The notes under the pieces: model-generated
What the model saw: the letters and a program-made list of their open reading frames with translations, nothing else
What the model was told of the DNA's origin: nothing
Databases searched by the model: none
Position numbers and translations under genes: made by a program
Assembly: GCA_025766275.1 (NCBI GenBank)
Contig: JAFKAC010000208.1
Span: 1-64,000, forward strand
Origin: Lactarius indigo
Taxonomy: Eukaryota > Basidiomycota > Agaricomycetes > Russulales > Russulaceae
Reading direction: 5' to 3'
DNA length: 64,000 bases
Part shown: positions 35,325-47,100 of the stretch, one piece after another
Numbering within the stretch: position 1 is the first letter of the stretch
Layout of the letters: the number at the start of each line of letters is the position of its first letter

Positions 35325-36687
35325 CTAGGACCTCCCGGACTGCGAGCCAGCATCGGGGCCGTATAGCCCTTCGGTGATGTTGAGCCGCGTGTGATGGTGG
35401 CGCGCGTGCGCGTGCGGGTGGGGTACGTGGTGCATTTGCATCACGTTGAACGGTGATTGCAGCACGCCTGGCGCAGGGCTCCCAGCCGAGTGCACGCCAG
35501 CTCTCTGAGGGTTCAGCGGTGCGGACGTGGGCGGCGCAGCGGACCCGTGGAAAGCACGCAGCCCGGCGTGGGAGTGTGCCTGCTGAGTAGGGGTGGGAGT
35601 CGTGGTCGGAGGATGTGGGTGCGGGTGAGGGTGCGGGTGCGGGCGAGGGTGGACGCGCATGTCTTGTTGGTAGAGAGTGGGCGACGGTGAGGGCTGTGGC
35701 TGCTGCGACTGTATGGGGTGGTGATAAGGCATGTTGACAAGATTCACGGGGTTGGCTCTGTGGTTGGCTTGGAATTGGGCGACACTTTGCTGTTGTTGTT
35801 GCTGTTGCTGCTGCTGCTGTTGTTGCTGTTGTTGCTGCTGTTGTTGCTGTTGTTGCTGCTGTTGTTGCTGTTGCTGTTGTTGCTGTTGCTGCTGCTGCTG
35901 CTGCTGGGGCGGCGGTGCAGGTGCGAGCGTAGGTGCAGGAGTCGGGGGTTGGGACAGTGTCGGAGGTTGGGGGATAGCCAGACGAGGTGGGGTAGGTGTG
36001 ACGGGAGACTGATCCGAATCAACGGCCATATAGTGGGGCGAGTCACCGGCATCGTCGTGTTCGTCGTCGTCGTCGCGTGGTGCGTCAGCATCGGGGGCAG
36101 AAGCCTTCTGAGCGGCAATTTCCTCCGCGGTGAGGAAACGGCCACCGGGGCCCCGCGGGCGACGCATCGCATGTTTGTGACGTGATTCATGGAGGTACGG
36201 CTGTTGCAACAGAACAAATATGCAATCAAAAGATATGAGACGCGAAGGGGAACACAGAATAGATAGCGACATGCCTTGCGCTTTTGGGAAAGGCGGTGGA
36301 CCTCCTCGAGGCGAGCACGAGCAACGCGACGCTTGAGAATGCGGTAGTACTGTTTTGCGTTTACATAGAGGGGTTCGTCGTCAACAGGTGGGCTGGGCTG
36401 AAGCGCATGGGAAGGTGGGGCTGGGTCTTGGGGAAAGGAAGCTTGGGGTTCGCTGCGCGGTGGGGAGGGTGGATGCTCATTTGTTGATGGAGGGGGACGA
36501 TTGTAGAAGTTGTAGAGATGAGGGGCTGTTCGAATGGAGAAGTGAGTGCAGAGACAAGAAAGTGGGGGAAGGAGTAGGACGTACGGTGGAACTGGTCCTG
36601 GACAACGGCGTGAGAGTCAGAAAAAGGCTGGTGCTGAGGAGGGATCGGATAGGCGGAATGAAATAGATGATCGATATTGCCCTCCAT
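35325..36687 (-). CDS. HAP2: CCAAT-binding factor subunit NF-YA/HAP2 with long polyglutamine tract
   Basis: This is the sequence-specific subunit of the trimeric CCAAT-binding transcription factor. Exon 1 (36687-36582) encodes MEGNIDHLFHSAYPIPPQHQ. Exon 2 (about 36529-36273) ends with the subunit-association helix PLYVNAKQYYRILKRRVARA and RLEEVHRLSQKRK. Exon 3 (from about 36201) opens with the DNA-binding segment PYLHESRHKHAMRRPRGPGG RF. The intron inside this most conserved domain has a GC donor (AAG|GCATGT) and a normal CAACAG acceptor. Any GT alternative would add residues between KRK and PYL, which no NF-YA has. Exon 3 continues with an acidic patch, a run of 40 uninterrupted glutamines (35787-35906, mixed CAG/CAA), and a His-Pro repeat. 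The gene diverges from the SAP gene across 168 bp. Confidence 0.93.
35787..35906 (-). repeat. CAG/CAA repeat encoding 40 glutamines in NF-YA
   Basis: 120 nt of CTG/TTG triplets on the plus strand read as 40 consecutive Gln codons on the minus strand. CAG and CAA are interspersed, with pure CAG only in short blocks (six at the 5' end of the tract). Interruption by CAA lowers hairpin formation and slippage, so selection for polyglutamine rather than pure repeat expansion is plausible. Long poly-Leu and poly-Cys frames on the other strand are shadows. Confidence 0.95.
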
Positions 36688-36855
36688 TGACTATTGGTTA
36701 GAGCGAGCGCGGGCAGTGCGCGGGTGCTATTACACTGCTCTCTGGTCTCTCCGTAGCGAAGTCGACACTTTCCCTTTTAGGTCTATCTTTCCTACGACCA
36801 CGTGACAGACTCGGACGTGAGCTTTGGCCACCGCAATTGGTTTCTCTGCACTGCT

Positions 36856-37937
36856 ATGGAAGCAAAGCTGTGTGTCCTTCTCGCCTTTCTTCTTGCTGTC
36901 TTTTAACCCTTTCACAGCAAATCTCTCAAAGTAGCCGATCTAAGGGACGTTTGCACCCGCGCAAATGTCTCCACAACTACCCGATCAACAAAGGCTGACC
37001 TCATTGCAAAAATCCTTGCAAGTCAACCTGCCATAGACGCGTACAACGCCAAGTACCACCAAAATGGCAATCCGCCTCCCCCCCCCAAATCTACAGTACC
37101 GCCCGCTAACGATGACATGGTGAGTGAAGCACGCGTCTCTACCACGCGTCTCATTTATATTCCCCCTATAGCTTGCCTCCCCAGAAGAGTACCCAGTTAT
37201 CCTCCTCTCCCCGATCCTTTCTAACATGCCCTACAGCGTCGACTGGACATTGCAAGACTCCCCGAAACCTGTCCCTGCGCCCCTCGCCTCCCCAATGCGC
37301 AACATTCCGAATTCGCCGGCCAAGCCTCTGCCCACGCCAGCCCCAGTAAGTCGTCTCCTACCCCCGGTCGGGACCCCACTGACTTTGTCTAGACAAATTC
37401 TCAGCCAAAGGCGTCTCCCCCCAAACCCACCCCTGTTGCAACTGAGACAGCCCAGACCCCAGCACCCGCGGCCGCGGCCGCCACCGCCGTAGATGATGAA
37501 CTGGAAAAGCGCAAAGCACGCGCCGCCCGCTTTGGCATTGCCCTCGTCGAGCCTGCCAAGCCAAAGTCGGCCAAAACCGCGTCCGCTCAGACGCCGCCTA
37601 AATCAGCAGCCACCGACGTCGTAAGTCGTTTCCTCTCCGCCCGTCCTCGGGGCGTTTGGTGACACGTTGTCGATCGCAGGACCCTGAAAAGCTCACGGCG
37701 CGCGCACAGCGCTTTGCCACGGGCAAGTCTGGGCAGCAGACAGGGGCTGCTCCTGCCCCTGCTGCCGGTGGCAAGAAGCGACGCACCGCCGTCGAGGAGG
37801 TCGATGCAGAGGAGCAGGAGCGCCGGCGGAAGCGCGCAGAGCGCTTCGGGATCCCCGTGGTGGTAGGTCTATAAGTCAGTCAAAGAGTACAATTTGCAGG
37901 TGTTCACGCACTCTTGGCACAGGGTGCGAAGGCTTGA
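36856..37937 (+). CDS. THO1: SAP-domain mRNA-export protein, THO1/SARNP-like
   Basis: Six short exons join to about 245 residues. Exon 1 is only 14 nt (MEAKL). The N-terminus is a SAP domain: KSLKVADLRDVCTRANVSTT followed by KADLIAKILASQPAIDAY. The SAP motif binds DNA or RNA. A Pro-rich linker (PKPVPAPLASPMRNIPNSPA) follows. The C-terminal half has the family's repeated R-x-x-R-F-G signature three times: KRKARAARFGIALVEPAKPK, RAQRFATGKSG and RRRKRAERFGIPVV. Yeast Tho1 and human SARNP/CIP29 share this layout and act in TREX-linked mRNP assembly and export. The last exon adds only GAKA and the stop at 37935-37937. All splice joins keep frame. Confidence 0.85.
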
Positions 37938-38365
37938 TGCCCGTCTCTTCGCTGATCCCGTTATACTCCTTTATGTTTCTTTCATGTCTACTCTACAACT
38001 GTAATGATCGGGGGCGTGGATTCAGCACCAATATCGTACCGACTGCGCATGCCACAGAAAGAACGGTGCTACGTGTCTTGGCCAAGTATCACGGATTTCA
38101 ACAATGTCTCGACACGCTATCTAAGTTCAGGGAGACTATTCGGTCCCAAACACGTCGTGTGGACGATAACAGGTGATAGACGCGACGTTCAGGGGTGCTC
38201 GCAACAATCAGAACTGTTAGAAGTATTGTTTTACGTGAATGCGTGAACACTGCCAATACACTGCCCTACGCTCGGCCCTACGCCTGTGTCGACCCACCCA
38301 TTCGACTCCCCTTTACCACTTAGCCCTATACCATCAAATTATCGATAACTACCACTCAAGATATC
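37938..38365. other. Intergenic region
   Basis: 428 bp between tandem plus-strand genes, holding the 3' end of the SAP gene and the promoter of the next one. Short open frames here have no recognisable features. Confidence 0.5.
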
Positions 38366-39491
38366 ATGGGTCGCGGTATTGTCTACTGGATATTCCAACG
38401 TCCCCGGTTCTGCTGTTGTCTTCCTGTTCGCATTTGTGTGATCATCATGGCCCTGCTCGGATTCATACTTTCTGGAGTGTTATCCGTTATCCTTTGGTTC
38501 GAAGTTGCCTGTATGTGTTCTCTTTTTGCCCCCCGCCCCGGAGAGTGACAGTGTATATATCCCAAGCCGCGGACAGGCTTACGAGTAGGGAGCGCGGAGC
38601 GTTTATTGGTGGTGCGATCGTCGAGACACTCTTCTTCCTAATTTCATCCGTCGGGTACGTGCATATCCCCGTCACACACTGGCTGGCCACTGACCCAAAC
38701 CCCACTTTTTTTCTAGCCTCATTGGCGTGATTGTGCGCAAGCAAACATTTGTGACTGCCTATGCTGTTGGGCTGTACGTCCATTTCCTGGTCAACCTCGG
38801 TGTGGCGGGATACCTCCTCTCCGTGGTCCTGCACGCCACGAGCAAGGACACCGTCGCCTTGTGCCAGCACGCGATCAACAACACGCAGGCACAAGACCAA
38901 TGCTCATCGCTCTTCAACTCCATCCGTGGCACTTATGCGGTCCTAGCTTCCGTCATCCTCGTCGTAGAGCTCTGTGAGTCCGTTTACTCTCCGCAGCGAC
39001 CACCCTAATGTACTCGAAATTAAGATGGGGCAATCGTGGCAACGCGCTACGTCTACCAAGTGCGTGGCGAGAAACGCGAAGCACGCATGCCCAGACATAT
39101 ACGTGGCGAGTCTGTCGGCGCCGGCGGGCGACTCATTCCTGGCTTCGTGCGCTACGACGACGAGAGCGGCACGAAACTGTACAGCCCGTACTACTACCCG
39201 CCTGTCGAGGGCCAGGGTCATGCCCGTAGGTCCTCGGCGTACTCGCTCGCCAGCGCAGATTTCGAGGGAGCGACGCCCATGGGGCTGTATGATCCGCCAA
39301 GCGCGGGGCTTCCCGGCTCGAGTTACCACGGGGATCTAGACTTCGAGGAAGGGTACAAGGATGGCGAACAGGAGGAGGAGCACGGTTATAAAGATATGGG
39401 TCACGACCATGTCGTAGAGCCACCAGAAGACGTTGGCGCTCCTGAGAAGAAGATGCCAGAGGCGGTGCACGAGGAAGCTGGTGTGCGATGA
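38366..39491 (+). CDS. Four-span membrane protein (tetraspan type), uncharacterised
   Basis: Four exons encode about 300 residues. Exon 1 starts MGRGIVYWIFQRPRFCCCLP, with a Cys cluster that could be palmitoylated, and has a first membrane segment VIIMALLGFILSGVLSVILW. Exon 2 (from about 38562) gives GAFIGGAIVETLFFLISSVG. Exon 3 gives two more hydrophobic segments, AYAVGLYVHFLVNLGVAGYL and YAVLASVILVVEL, separated by an extracellular or lumenal loop with paired cysteines (ALCQHAINNTQAQDQC). Exon 4 is a hydrophilic tail of about 150 residues with YSPYYYPPV, Ser-rich and Glu-rich parts. The layout is common in agaricomycetes, but no function is known to me. Intron 1 uses an AAG acceptor (about 38561). 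Confidence 0.75.
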
Positions 39492-39638
39492 GCATAGGGG
39501 ACGATATTTTTGTTGTTGTATTAAAAACTTGGGAATATTATAAGCGCCGGTGCACAGGTTTACTCACAATTCGTCCTTTCGGACGTTTGTCTGCTGTAAA
39601 CGCAGGCGAAACATTTCTGCCTCAGCCTCATACATGTG

Positions 39639-40553
39639 ATGCTCATTCGACATAATGCCATGCACATTCGATATGCTACCCAGCGGCAGCACATCGTCGA
39701 TTCTGTGAGCAGGGCTTTCCTCCATTTGAGACGACTCTTCTGTCGACTGACCCTGACCTGGCCTGACCCGGCAGCTCGATGCGCTGCTCTACCAACTTCA
39801 TGCTTTGTCTTTCCTCCTCGCACCCTCCATCGTCACCCTCTTCGTCCGTGCTGCAGGGCAGTTCCAGCTCTCCCATCCTCGCGAATTCGGCCCTCGGCGC
39901 ACGCTGCGCTTTCGATTTATGCTCATTTTCTTATTCAATGCGGGCAGCTTTTGGAATCACGTCATCCCGAATGCACCGCACAGTCGGTCGGTAGTGCTGG
40001 ACTTTGTCGGGATGGGTGCGTTGTCGTCGTTTCTTCCCTCTTATTCACTCACTCATCCCATCGTCGGTCGTCGGTCATCGCAGCATTCACGCCACCACGC
40101 ATGCAGCTCCTCTTACTCGATCTCCTCATCATCTTGCTGTCGATCATCGTCACGACCGTGGCGTACGAGACCGCATATGCGCGCGCGGTGACCAAAGCCG
40201 CCATCCGCGCGACGCTCGACCTGACCCCTGCCACTTCCTCCGCCGCGCACACATACGCCGATCCGCTCGACCGCGGTGACAACGACACGGACGTAGTTGT
40301 GCTTGACCTGCGCCCCTCGCTCCTGCTCCGCCATATGCACAGTCCGCCCCCACCCCCACCAGACGACGCCCCCCTGCCAAATGGCGCAACGGTCGTCGAG
40401 GGCCTCCGCGTGCTGCTGCAGGCGCAGCGGTCGTTTAGGGCACGGCAGCAGACTCCGCCGGCAGATAATGCGCAGACGCAAATTGGGGAACGGGAACGAG
40501 AACGAGAGCGGCGGGTGCCTGGTGGGATGGACCCTCCAGAGGACGGGGGATGA
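39639..40553 (+). CDS. DUF1746 membrane protein (Dsc E3 ligase subunit 4-like)
   Basis: Three exons encode about 230 residues. The DUF1746 signature is clear across the first splice junction: RQHIVDS|LDALLYQLHALSFLLAPSIV, then QFQLSHPREFGPRRTLRFRF and FNAGSFWNHV. A further membrane helix follows in exon 3 (MQLLLLDLLIILLSIIVTTV), then a hydrophilic, Arg/Glu/Pro-rich tail. In fission yeast the DUF1746 protein Dsc4 is part of the Golgi Dsc ubiquitin ligase that activates the sterol-responsive factor Sre1 and handles membrane-protein quality control; that role is inferred here from the family. The start 39639 (MLIRHNAMHIRYATQ) is the first in-frame ATG; 39660 is an alternative. Confidence 0.8.
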   Translation: MLIRHNAMHIRYATQRQHIVDSVSRAFLHLRRLFCRLTLTWPDPAARCAALPTSCFVFPPRTLHRHPLRPCCRAVPALPSSRIRPSAHAALSIYAHFLIQCGQLLESRHPECTAQSVGSAGLCRDGCVVVVSSLLFTHSSHRRSSVIAAFTPPRMQLLLLDLLIILLSIIVTTVAYETAYARAVTKAAIRATLDLTPATSSAAHTYADPLDRGDNDTDVVVLDLRPSLLLRHMHSPPPPPPDDAPLPNGATVVEGLRVLLQAQRSFRARQQTPPADNAQTQIGERERERERRVPGGMDPPEDGG

Positions 40554-40708
40554 TAGCTAGAGAAAGTATTTATATCTTGTGTTACTGCATGCGATAGCCG
40601 TAAAGCTGCGTGTATTTAATCGGGTTTTTTCTGTTTATGGCTTCAGTCCCTCTACAACGACAACGCTAAGTAATATATAGAGGTAATGCTTGTGGTGTGC
40701 GGCTAGGG

Positions 40709-40966
40709 TCACCACTTGCGTTTCATCTACACGAGTATATGTGAATTGTGTGTGAATGAGCAAGCGAGCGTTGGGCATACCGTCTGGCGGAGACACGCGC
40801 CGAATCTCTCAAACTCGGCTTTGCATATGTCCTTGTGGACGTCGGTGTAGGTTGCGACGATGCACTTGCCATAGTCAGAGGCTTCCTTAGCGCAGGTGGT
40901 CGTTGAAGCAATGGCGAGACGTCGCAATGGTGTTGCTGCCGTCGAGGATGCCGTTGCTGGCTGCAT
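40709..40966 (-). CDS. Twin CX9C mitochondrial protein (NDUFAF8-like)
   Basis: Two exons encode 66-67 residues: MQPATASSTAATPLRRLAIA, then CAKEASDYGKC and CKAEFERFGAC, ending LRQTMKRKW. Both cysteine pairs have exactly nine residues between them, the CHCH/twin-CX9C pattern of proteins oxidatively folded by Mia40 in the mitochondrial intermembrane space. Length, spacing and the short basic tail resemble the complex I assembly factor NDUFAF8. The intron (about 40726-40778) has a GTATGC donor and a CGTGTAG acceptor; without splicing the frame would run into a non-conserved tail. The gene diverges from Csf1 across 174 bp. Confidence 0.8.
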
Positions 40967-41140
40967 TGGTTCAGGTTATATATAGATTACGTGACGTCAA
41001 CGCGAAATCGCGACTCGCGCCGGTGTGCTGCCCCTCTCCTCTGCCGTGTCCTGCGCGGTGCTAGTGCCACGACCGCCAGCACGGCTTCTCCTCTTTAAAA
41101 CATTCATGAATACCTCGCCGTCATCGTCATCCCAGGCCCA

Positions 41141-44100
41141 ATGCTCGACCAAAACTTTCTTGTCACAACCATACTTGTAGTCATCGCGCTCCTCTTCTAC
41201 ATCCTGTACTGGAACAGGCTGCTGGCATTCATCCTCAGTCTCGTCTTACGCGTAATCCTTTGGAACAAAGGAGGCCCCAGCATATGGATTCAAATAGGTG
41301 CGTAAAATGTCTGGTACAAGCCACCTTGCCCGACTGACGTGGGCGCCCCGATTCCAGGCTCTCTCCACATCTCGCTCTTGTCGGGACGAATCCTCCTCAA
41401 GGACTTTCGATACCACTCTAGCAACCAGTCCATCAGGGTCGTCAAAGTTCAGCTTCGGTGGCAATACTGGGTTCGTGCCCTCACCGCCTCCGAGCACATC
41501 CAGGCCCATGCCGGCGGCGAAGAGCCAAAACGTGCGCAGAGCTTTCTTGCTTTTCGGTTTGGCAATAATAACTTTGTTGTGTAGCCGGAAACACGTCGTC
41601 CCGATCGCCACGCTGCCGCTTCCATGCGACGTTTGAAGGCTTCGAGTGGTTCATTAACAACCGGACTGCCGCGTTCGACAACATCGTCGCACAGATGGAC
41701 GCAAAGACGCCCGTCCCAGAACGCCGCGCCCAGAGCCCCGCTGCTGCGTCCCAGTTAAGGCAAATATTCAGCAAATCTTCTGCGGGAGGCGACCGTGCGT
41801 GCAGCATCCTCACCTCCTTCCTAAGCGATATTCTAAACTCGTCTAGATATTGCGCAAACTCCTCGCACGCGAGCTCGGTTTACCACTCCCAAGTTTTTCC
41901 GCAGGTTCACCCAGTGGCTTCGGAAACAACTCCCTGATCTCGACTTCAAAGACTTGCTTCCTCTCAGCTTCGAGGGAATCAATGGCGGCATCGTCCTCGG
42001 GAATATGTCGACCTCAAATATCTTAGTGGCCGAATTCGCTCGTGCGGATGGCGTATTTGGAACAGTTCCGGTACGTTAGTTTAGTTCGTGTTCTCACTCA
42101 GCATCTCACTCTCTTGATCGTTCCAAGTCAAGGTCGCCTTTAGACTTGTATAAACAGGTGTTGAATATCAAGTTTCAGAACGCGACTATCACCTTCAAGG
42201 AAAATGAGCAGTACCAGGCCCCTATGGTCAGCACCGGATCCCATATTCACGAACAGCTTCGCAGAGCTCAGCAAGTATTATCCCTACTTTAACGACTCGT
42301 ATTGACGTTCCTTTTCCAGTTCGCTGAGCTTCACCTACTTTCACTATCTCACTTACTCGGTCTTTGCTAAGCTCTACCGTTCTGCAAGGCTCCGCGACGG
42401 CCTTCGAGCCGCAGCGCAACGCTTTAAGAGACAGCCTTCTGATACGTCCGCAAGGTCGTTCCGTATTCGAACCAAACGCACACAGAGCATCGATAATGAG
42501 ACGCCCGTCGGACCTGACTCTGCCAAAAGGGAGTACGCCATACAGAGGAGAGTGCTGGAGGCCCCCACGCTCGAGCTCTCGTACTACGCGGATGCCGTCG
42601 GCGTCGTCCCTGCTAAGCAGCGCCCCGTCGACAACGAGGGTTGTGACATTGGAAATGGCGACGTGTCGCCCGAGTGGGGTTTTGATCTCGTCGTGCATGG
42701 TGGAATCCTGAGGTACGGTCCTTGGGCAGATAGACAGAGGCATGTTTCAGCATTTCTGTTCCACCACGAGTCGTTGTGCTTATCTATTGTACAGAGCCGA
42801 AATACAACGTATATTCTTTCCGTCGACGTACAACGACGCTGAGCAGACGCGTCGCCTTTTTCCCGGTGATAATCGCCTTTGGACTGCCATGCGGATATTC
42901 GTCGAGCTCCGCGGCGGGACGACGCTACACATCCCTTTCCGCGAAGCCTCGAAGGTAACTTCCTTTCGCTTGAAGGGCCGTCATCGGTACTCATGCGATT
43001 CACGTACTAGAATTGGCAATGGGATGGATACGTCAATGTCCCTAGACCTCGCACACGCGAGGCCGCTTCTCTTAGCATTCGAGCCGGCGACGATTCTACC
43101 TTCAGTTACGTGGTGCCCATGGTTGCTGATGCCCAAGGCTACCACCCACTTCTCGAGGTGCACCTGGACAGCGTGACAGTTTCCAGCAGTCTCAACGACG
43201 TCCGCGTGCTCACCACGGAGTCTTGCAGAGTGAGTGGATGTGGGCGTCTGTAGTGCGAGCTGACGATTCGCTAGGTCTCGGGCGAGTTGCCGTCTCCATT
43301 GAAATGGGACGCTAGCCGCCAATGGGCGTTCCATGTATCGCTCCGCCAACCGGTCTTCTATCTTTTGCGCGATCACATCAACATGTTCACTGACCTAGGA
43401 AAAGACTGGAGTTCTGGCCCGCCGAGCGACTACTTTACCTGGGTTCCGATGCGTTATGCAATTGATCTCGACTTGCGCAATTACGTGATTCATACTTATG
43501 TGAACGATCACAATATCATCGACAAGCCCCTGCTCCGAGAAGAGAATGGTCTGTATCTCGTTCTTTGGATCACGACTCGTTTGAGTGGCTTAGTTTTTTT
43601 TTCCTTGCAGCAATGCTTACGCTACGCGGCGCTCGCCTACGCAGCGAAAATACCATTGTGTCAGACAAGTTCAGGCCGGCTTGGACATCATTTCCTTTTT
43701 CAATCGACGCCCCGGATGTCACCCTTAGCCTCACCCTCCCAAAGTGGAGCACACACCGTCTCCAGACCATGGAACCTATCACCAAACTTATGACCGTAGG
43801 CCTGCTTCGTCTCGATGGGTCATACCTCTATTACTCAGATGTTCGAGAAGAGAACGTTGACCAGCTCAGGCTGAGCTTTACTGTGAGGGCGTTTCCGCGC
43901 CATGAAATTCGAATTCACTTGCTCATCTTGCGGGACCTGCAGCTCAACGATGTTATATTCAAGTGTTTGGCCTGGTCTATGCGGCATCTTATGATCTTTC
44001 AACAGAATTACTTTGGTACCTTTACACACTTTTCTACCCTTGGAGAATATTTGCAAAAGCGAGGAGTGGGCCAGATCGGGGATCCTATTAATCTGACGTA

Positions 44101-47100
44101 CCGTCCTGGGATGGTGCGACATGTCCTTCCTCGATTGTCACTCTTTGACTCACGTCACTCCCTTCCCCACAGTCGAATCAGATGCAGGTCGAAGTACAGC
44201 TGGGCGTCCACCATTCTTTGATCGTTCTACCCGTTGGACTTCCGGGCTACGAGACGTACTCCCCAATCCCTGGACAGTCACCGCAGGACGTTAGCTTGGG
44301 GGGATGCGTCGTACTTTCGGTACCGGAGATCGAGCTCCAGCTCCGTTCTCACAATTTCGGGCTCGAGTTGAACCTCAACACTAGCACGATATATGGCGAA
44401 GTTGAATCCGATTACACAGAGCGGTCGATCTTCACGCGATCTCAGTGGTATCCTAGCTCAGAGGTGTTTGTAATTGAAGGTCGGCAAGCCCTGCTTCCTG
44501 AGACAACCTCTGCCACTGACGTAGCTGTCAGGGATTGATATTCTCGCGGACAGGTTGTTTGGACCTCTACCACAGGCCGCTGCCTACGTGTGTTTTTGGG
44601 AGCTTAACTTTGGTGCCATGAAGGGTCTGCTATCCGCGCCACAAGGTCGCACGTTGCAGTCTGCCATTGATGCTTTTACCATGAATTTCAAAGATCCGAT
44701 CAATGCTCCGGCTGCCGAGTTTGCGTTACCATTGGACCCGGACGGTACGCATCGTCCCCACGTTTATTGTTGATGCGATGCTGACGAAGTTACGGATTTT
44801 AGTCACGTTCTTGAAGATATCGGTCGCATCTATGGAGTTGACCTGGTCTGCCGAGCTTGTATCTGTGCACCTCCACGTGCCTCAGGGACTGCGGATGGCG
44901 TCAAATGATTTGGCGGGTAACAACTACCAGAAGGTCACTAGTTTCACCGTACCTAAAGTCATTGTGCGGTTCCTACACGCCCTAGGGAAGAATAATGACT
45001 GGGTCGAAGCCGGCGAGGTCGTTTTCGATGTAGCCCTCGACAAATATGCTTCTCCCTCAGGCTGGAAGGAGGCTGCCCTGTCGCAAGCCAAATTTCTCGC
45101 CGAACAGGACGAGCCGACAGGACGCTTACGGAAGCTAAAAATCAGCCTTGGAAAGAGGGGCCAGGCATTGCCTCGTGCGTTTGTTTCTCCAATCTTCATT
45201 CGGTGGGACTTGAATAGCCTGATGGGAATGAGCAGCGCGGGGCGTGCATACCGCTTTTCTTAGACTACCCAGGCCTCTTCCCCAGGCTCACTCCTCTGCG
45301 CCGTCGCGTAGCGATGGACCGAACCGTAGCGATCTGACGAAGCCAACACCGTTCTCCTACCGCCATCTATACTCGGACTCGGATGATGAAGGTTCTTACA
45401 CGGTTTTCGATCACGACGTTCGCCTTGCGTATGTTCTCTGTTGTCGCTCACCCTGGAGACATGCCTAAAAACCTTTCAGAAATCCACGTCCGCCGTCGAC
45501 GTTACCCTTACATCATGCCGACAATGAGAGCATGTCGAGCGGTGACGAATCTGACAATGTTGATCTAACGGAGGGTAGTAGCCTTGGCAGTGACTTGTCT
45601 GAGTGGAATGAAGGTACCCATGTTCATCATACAATCTCACTGGCGGACTTACCTAGCATATTCGAAGATGATCCCGCAGCGAGGGAACACTCTTTCGCCT
45701 TTCGTTATGCCAAGGTGTCCCGGCACTATGGCCTTCCAACGGACAAACCTTCCTTTTGGGTCGGTACTCCGGTCTTCGCCCTTCGAGTATAGAACCACGT
45801 CCTTGACACCTGAAGTTATTATTGACCCCAGCTCTCTTTAGGATCGTCGTCCCTACACCATTCCTGTTGCGCGCCCTGCGGTTGCACCTGAAGAGTACGA
45901 ACATGATATTTTCAGGCAATGGAAGGCCGACATAGCCGAGGACGAAGGCAGCACCTCGACGATTCGCGTTTCGAGTCATTCGTGTGAAGTTTGGGTGACA
46001 CCACTTTTACCATCAGTGATAATCCACCTTCTCGAAGACAACTCACGAGCGGTACGTCGGCACGATGGGATATATTCTGTCATAGATCTGACTGGTTTCG
46101 TGAAGGCAATGAGTCCAGAACAACGACTCGATGCGGCAACGACGACCCATATCCGGGATCTTTTATCGGAACGAGACGCAATAAAAGATTCGATTTTTGA
46201 CGTCCGGGTCTCCTCCATTCGTGTTCAGGTTTTCCAGCTGATAAATAAGCTGCGGGATCAACACGACGGTCTCCTCCACGTTCCTGACGCTATTCATCAC
46301 CGCCTCGAAGAGGAGGTTGCAGTGGTAGACCTCCAACTCTTTGACTTGGGCTTGAAGGGACAGGTGCACAAAGAAGACAAGCACCCTCGACAATCGTTTG
46401 CCGCATCTGCCAACCACTTTGAATTCTCCCTTCATCTCCACGACGTGCACCGCTCACCAGATTGGTCAAATCATCGCACCGTCATGAAGGCCTCATTGTC
46501 TGGGGTAACATCAGCATTCGTCCACAAACGCGCCGATCTTATGTGGAGGGCTCTTTCTGTAGAATTGGAAACCGAAGCAGCAGATTACCTCCCCGAGATC
46601 GTTTCAGCTCATACGGATACCATCGTTGACGCGATTGACGCGTACCGTCGTCTGCGTTCGCGTATTCTGTCAGGGGCTCGCGTCCGTATCCATCTGATCC
46701 TTCAGTGGGCTCAGAAGCACTCCGTGGTCGACCCGCTCTCCACCATACAACCGTCCTATCTCGTGCAAACTGGTCGGCCGCGCGAAATCCGTGTACATCC
46801 AGCTTCCAAGATCCTCATCTACATCCGTAGCTGTCTTCGGTTTCTGTCGGTCGACGAACGCCAAGCCATCGACCATCTTACCGGAGAGGAGGATGACTCG
46901 GTGACAAGAGAAGATGTCATCGCACTGCTCGAGGGCCAACTTGCCGGCCTTGCCATCGATGGTGATGCAACCGGCCTCGCCAACCTTGGCATCATCGCAC
47001 GAATATTCGGAGCACCCGATCTCCTACGACCGGCCCCGGCCCCGGCTCATGAGCATCCCATCCAAGCGATTGGGGTGAGACTGCGGTCTACAAAGATATC

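Noticed and set aside
35718..36185. Open plus-strand frames with long poly-Leu and poly-Cys runs
   Set aside because: They are antisense shadows of the NF-YA polyglutamine tract; the minus-strand frame contains the conserved NF-YA domain.
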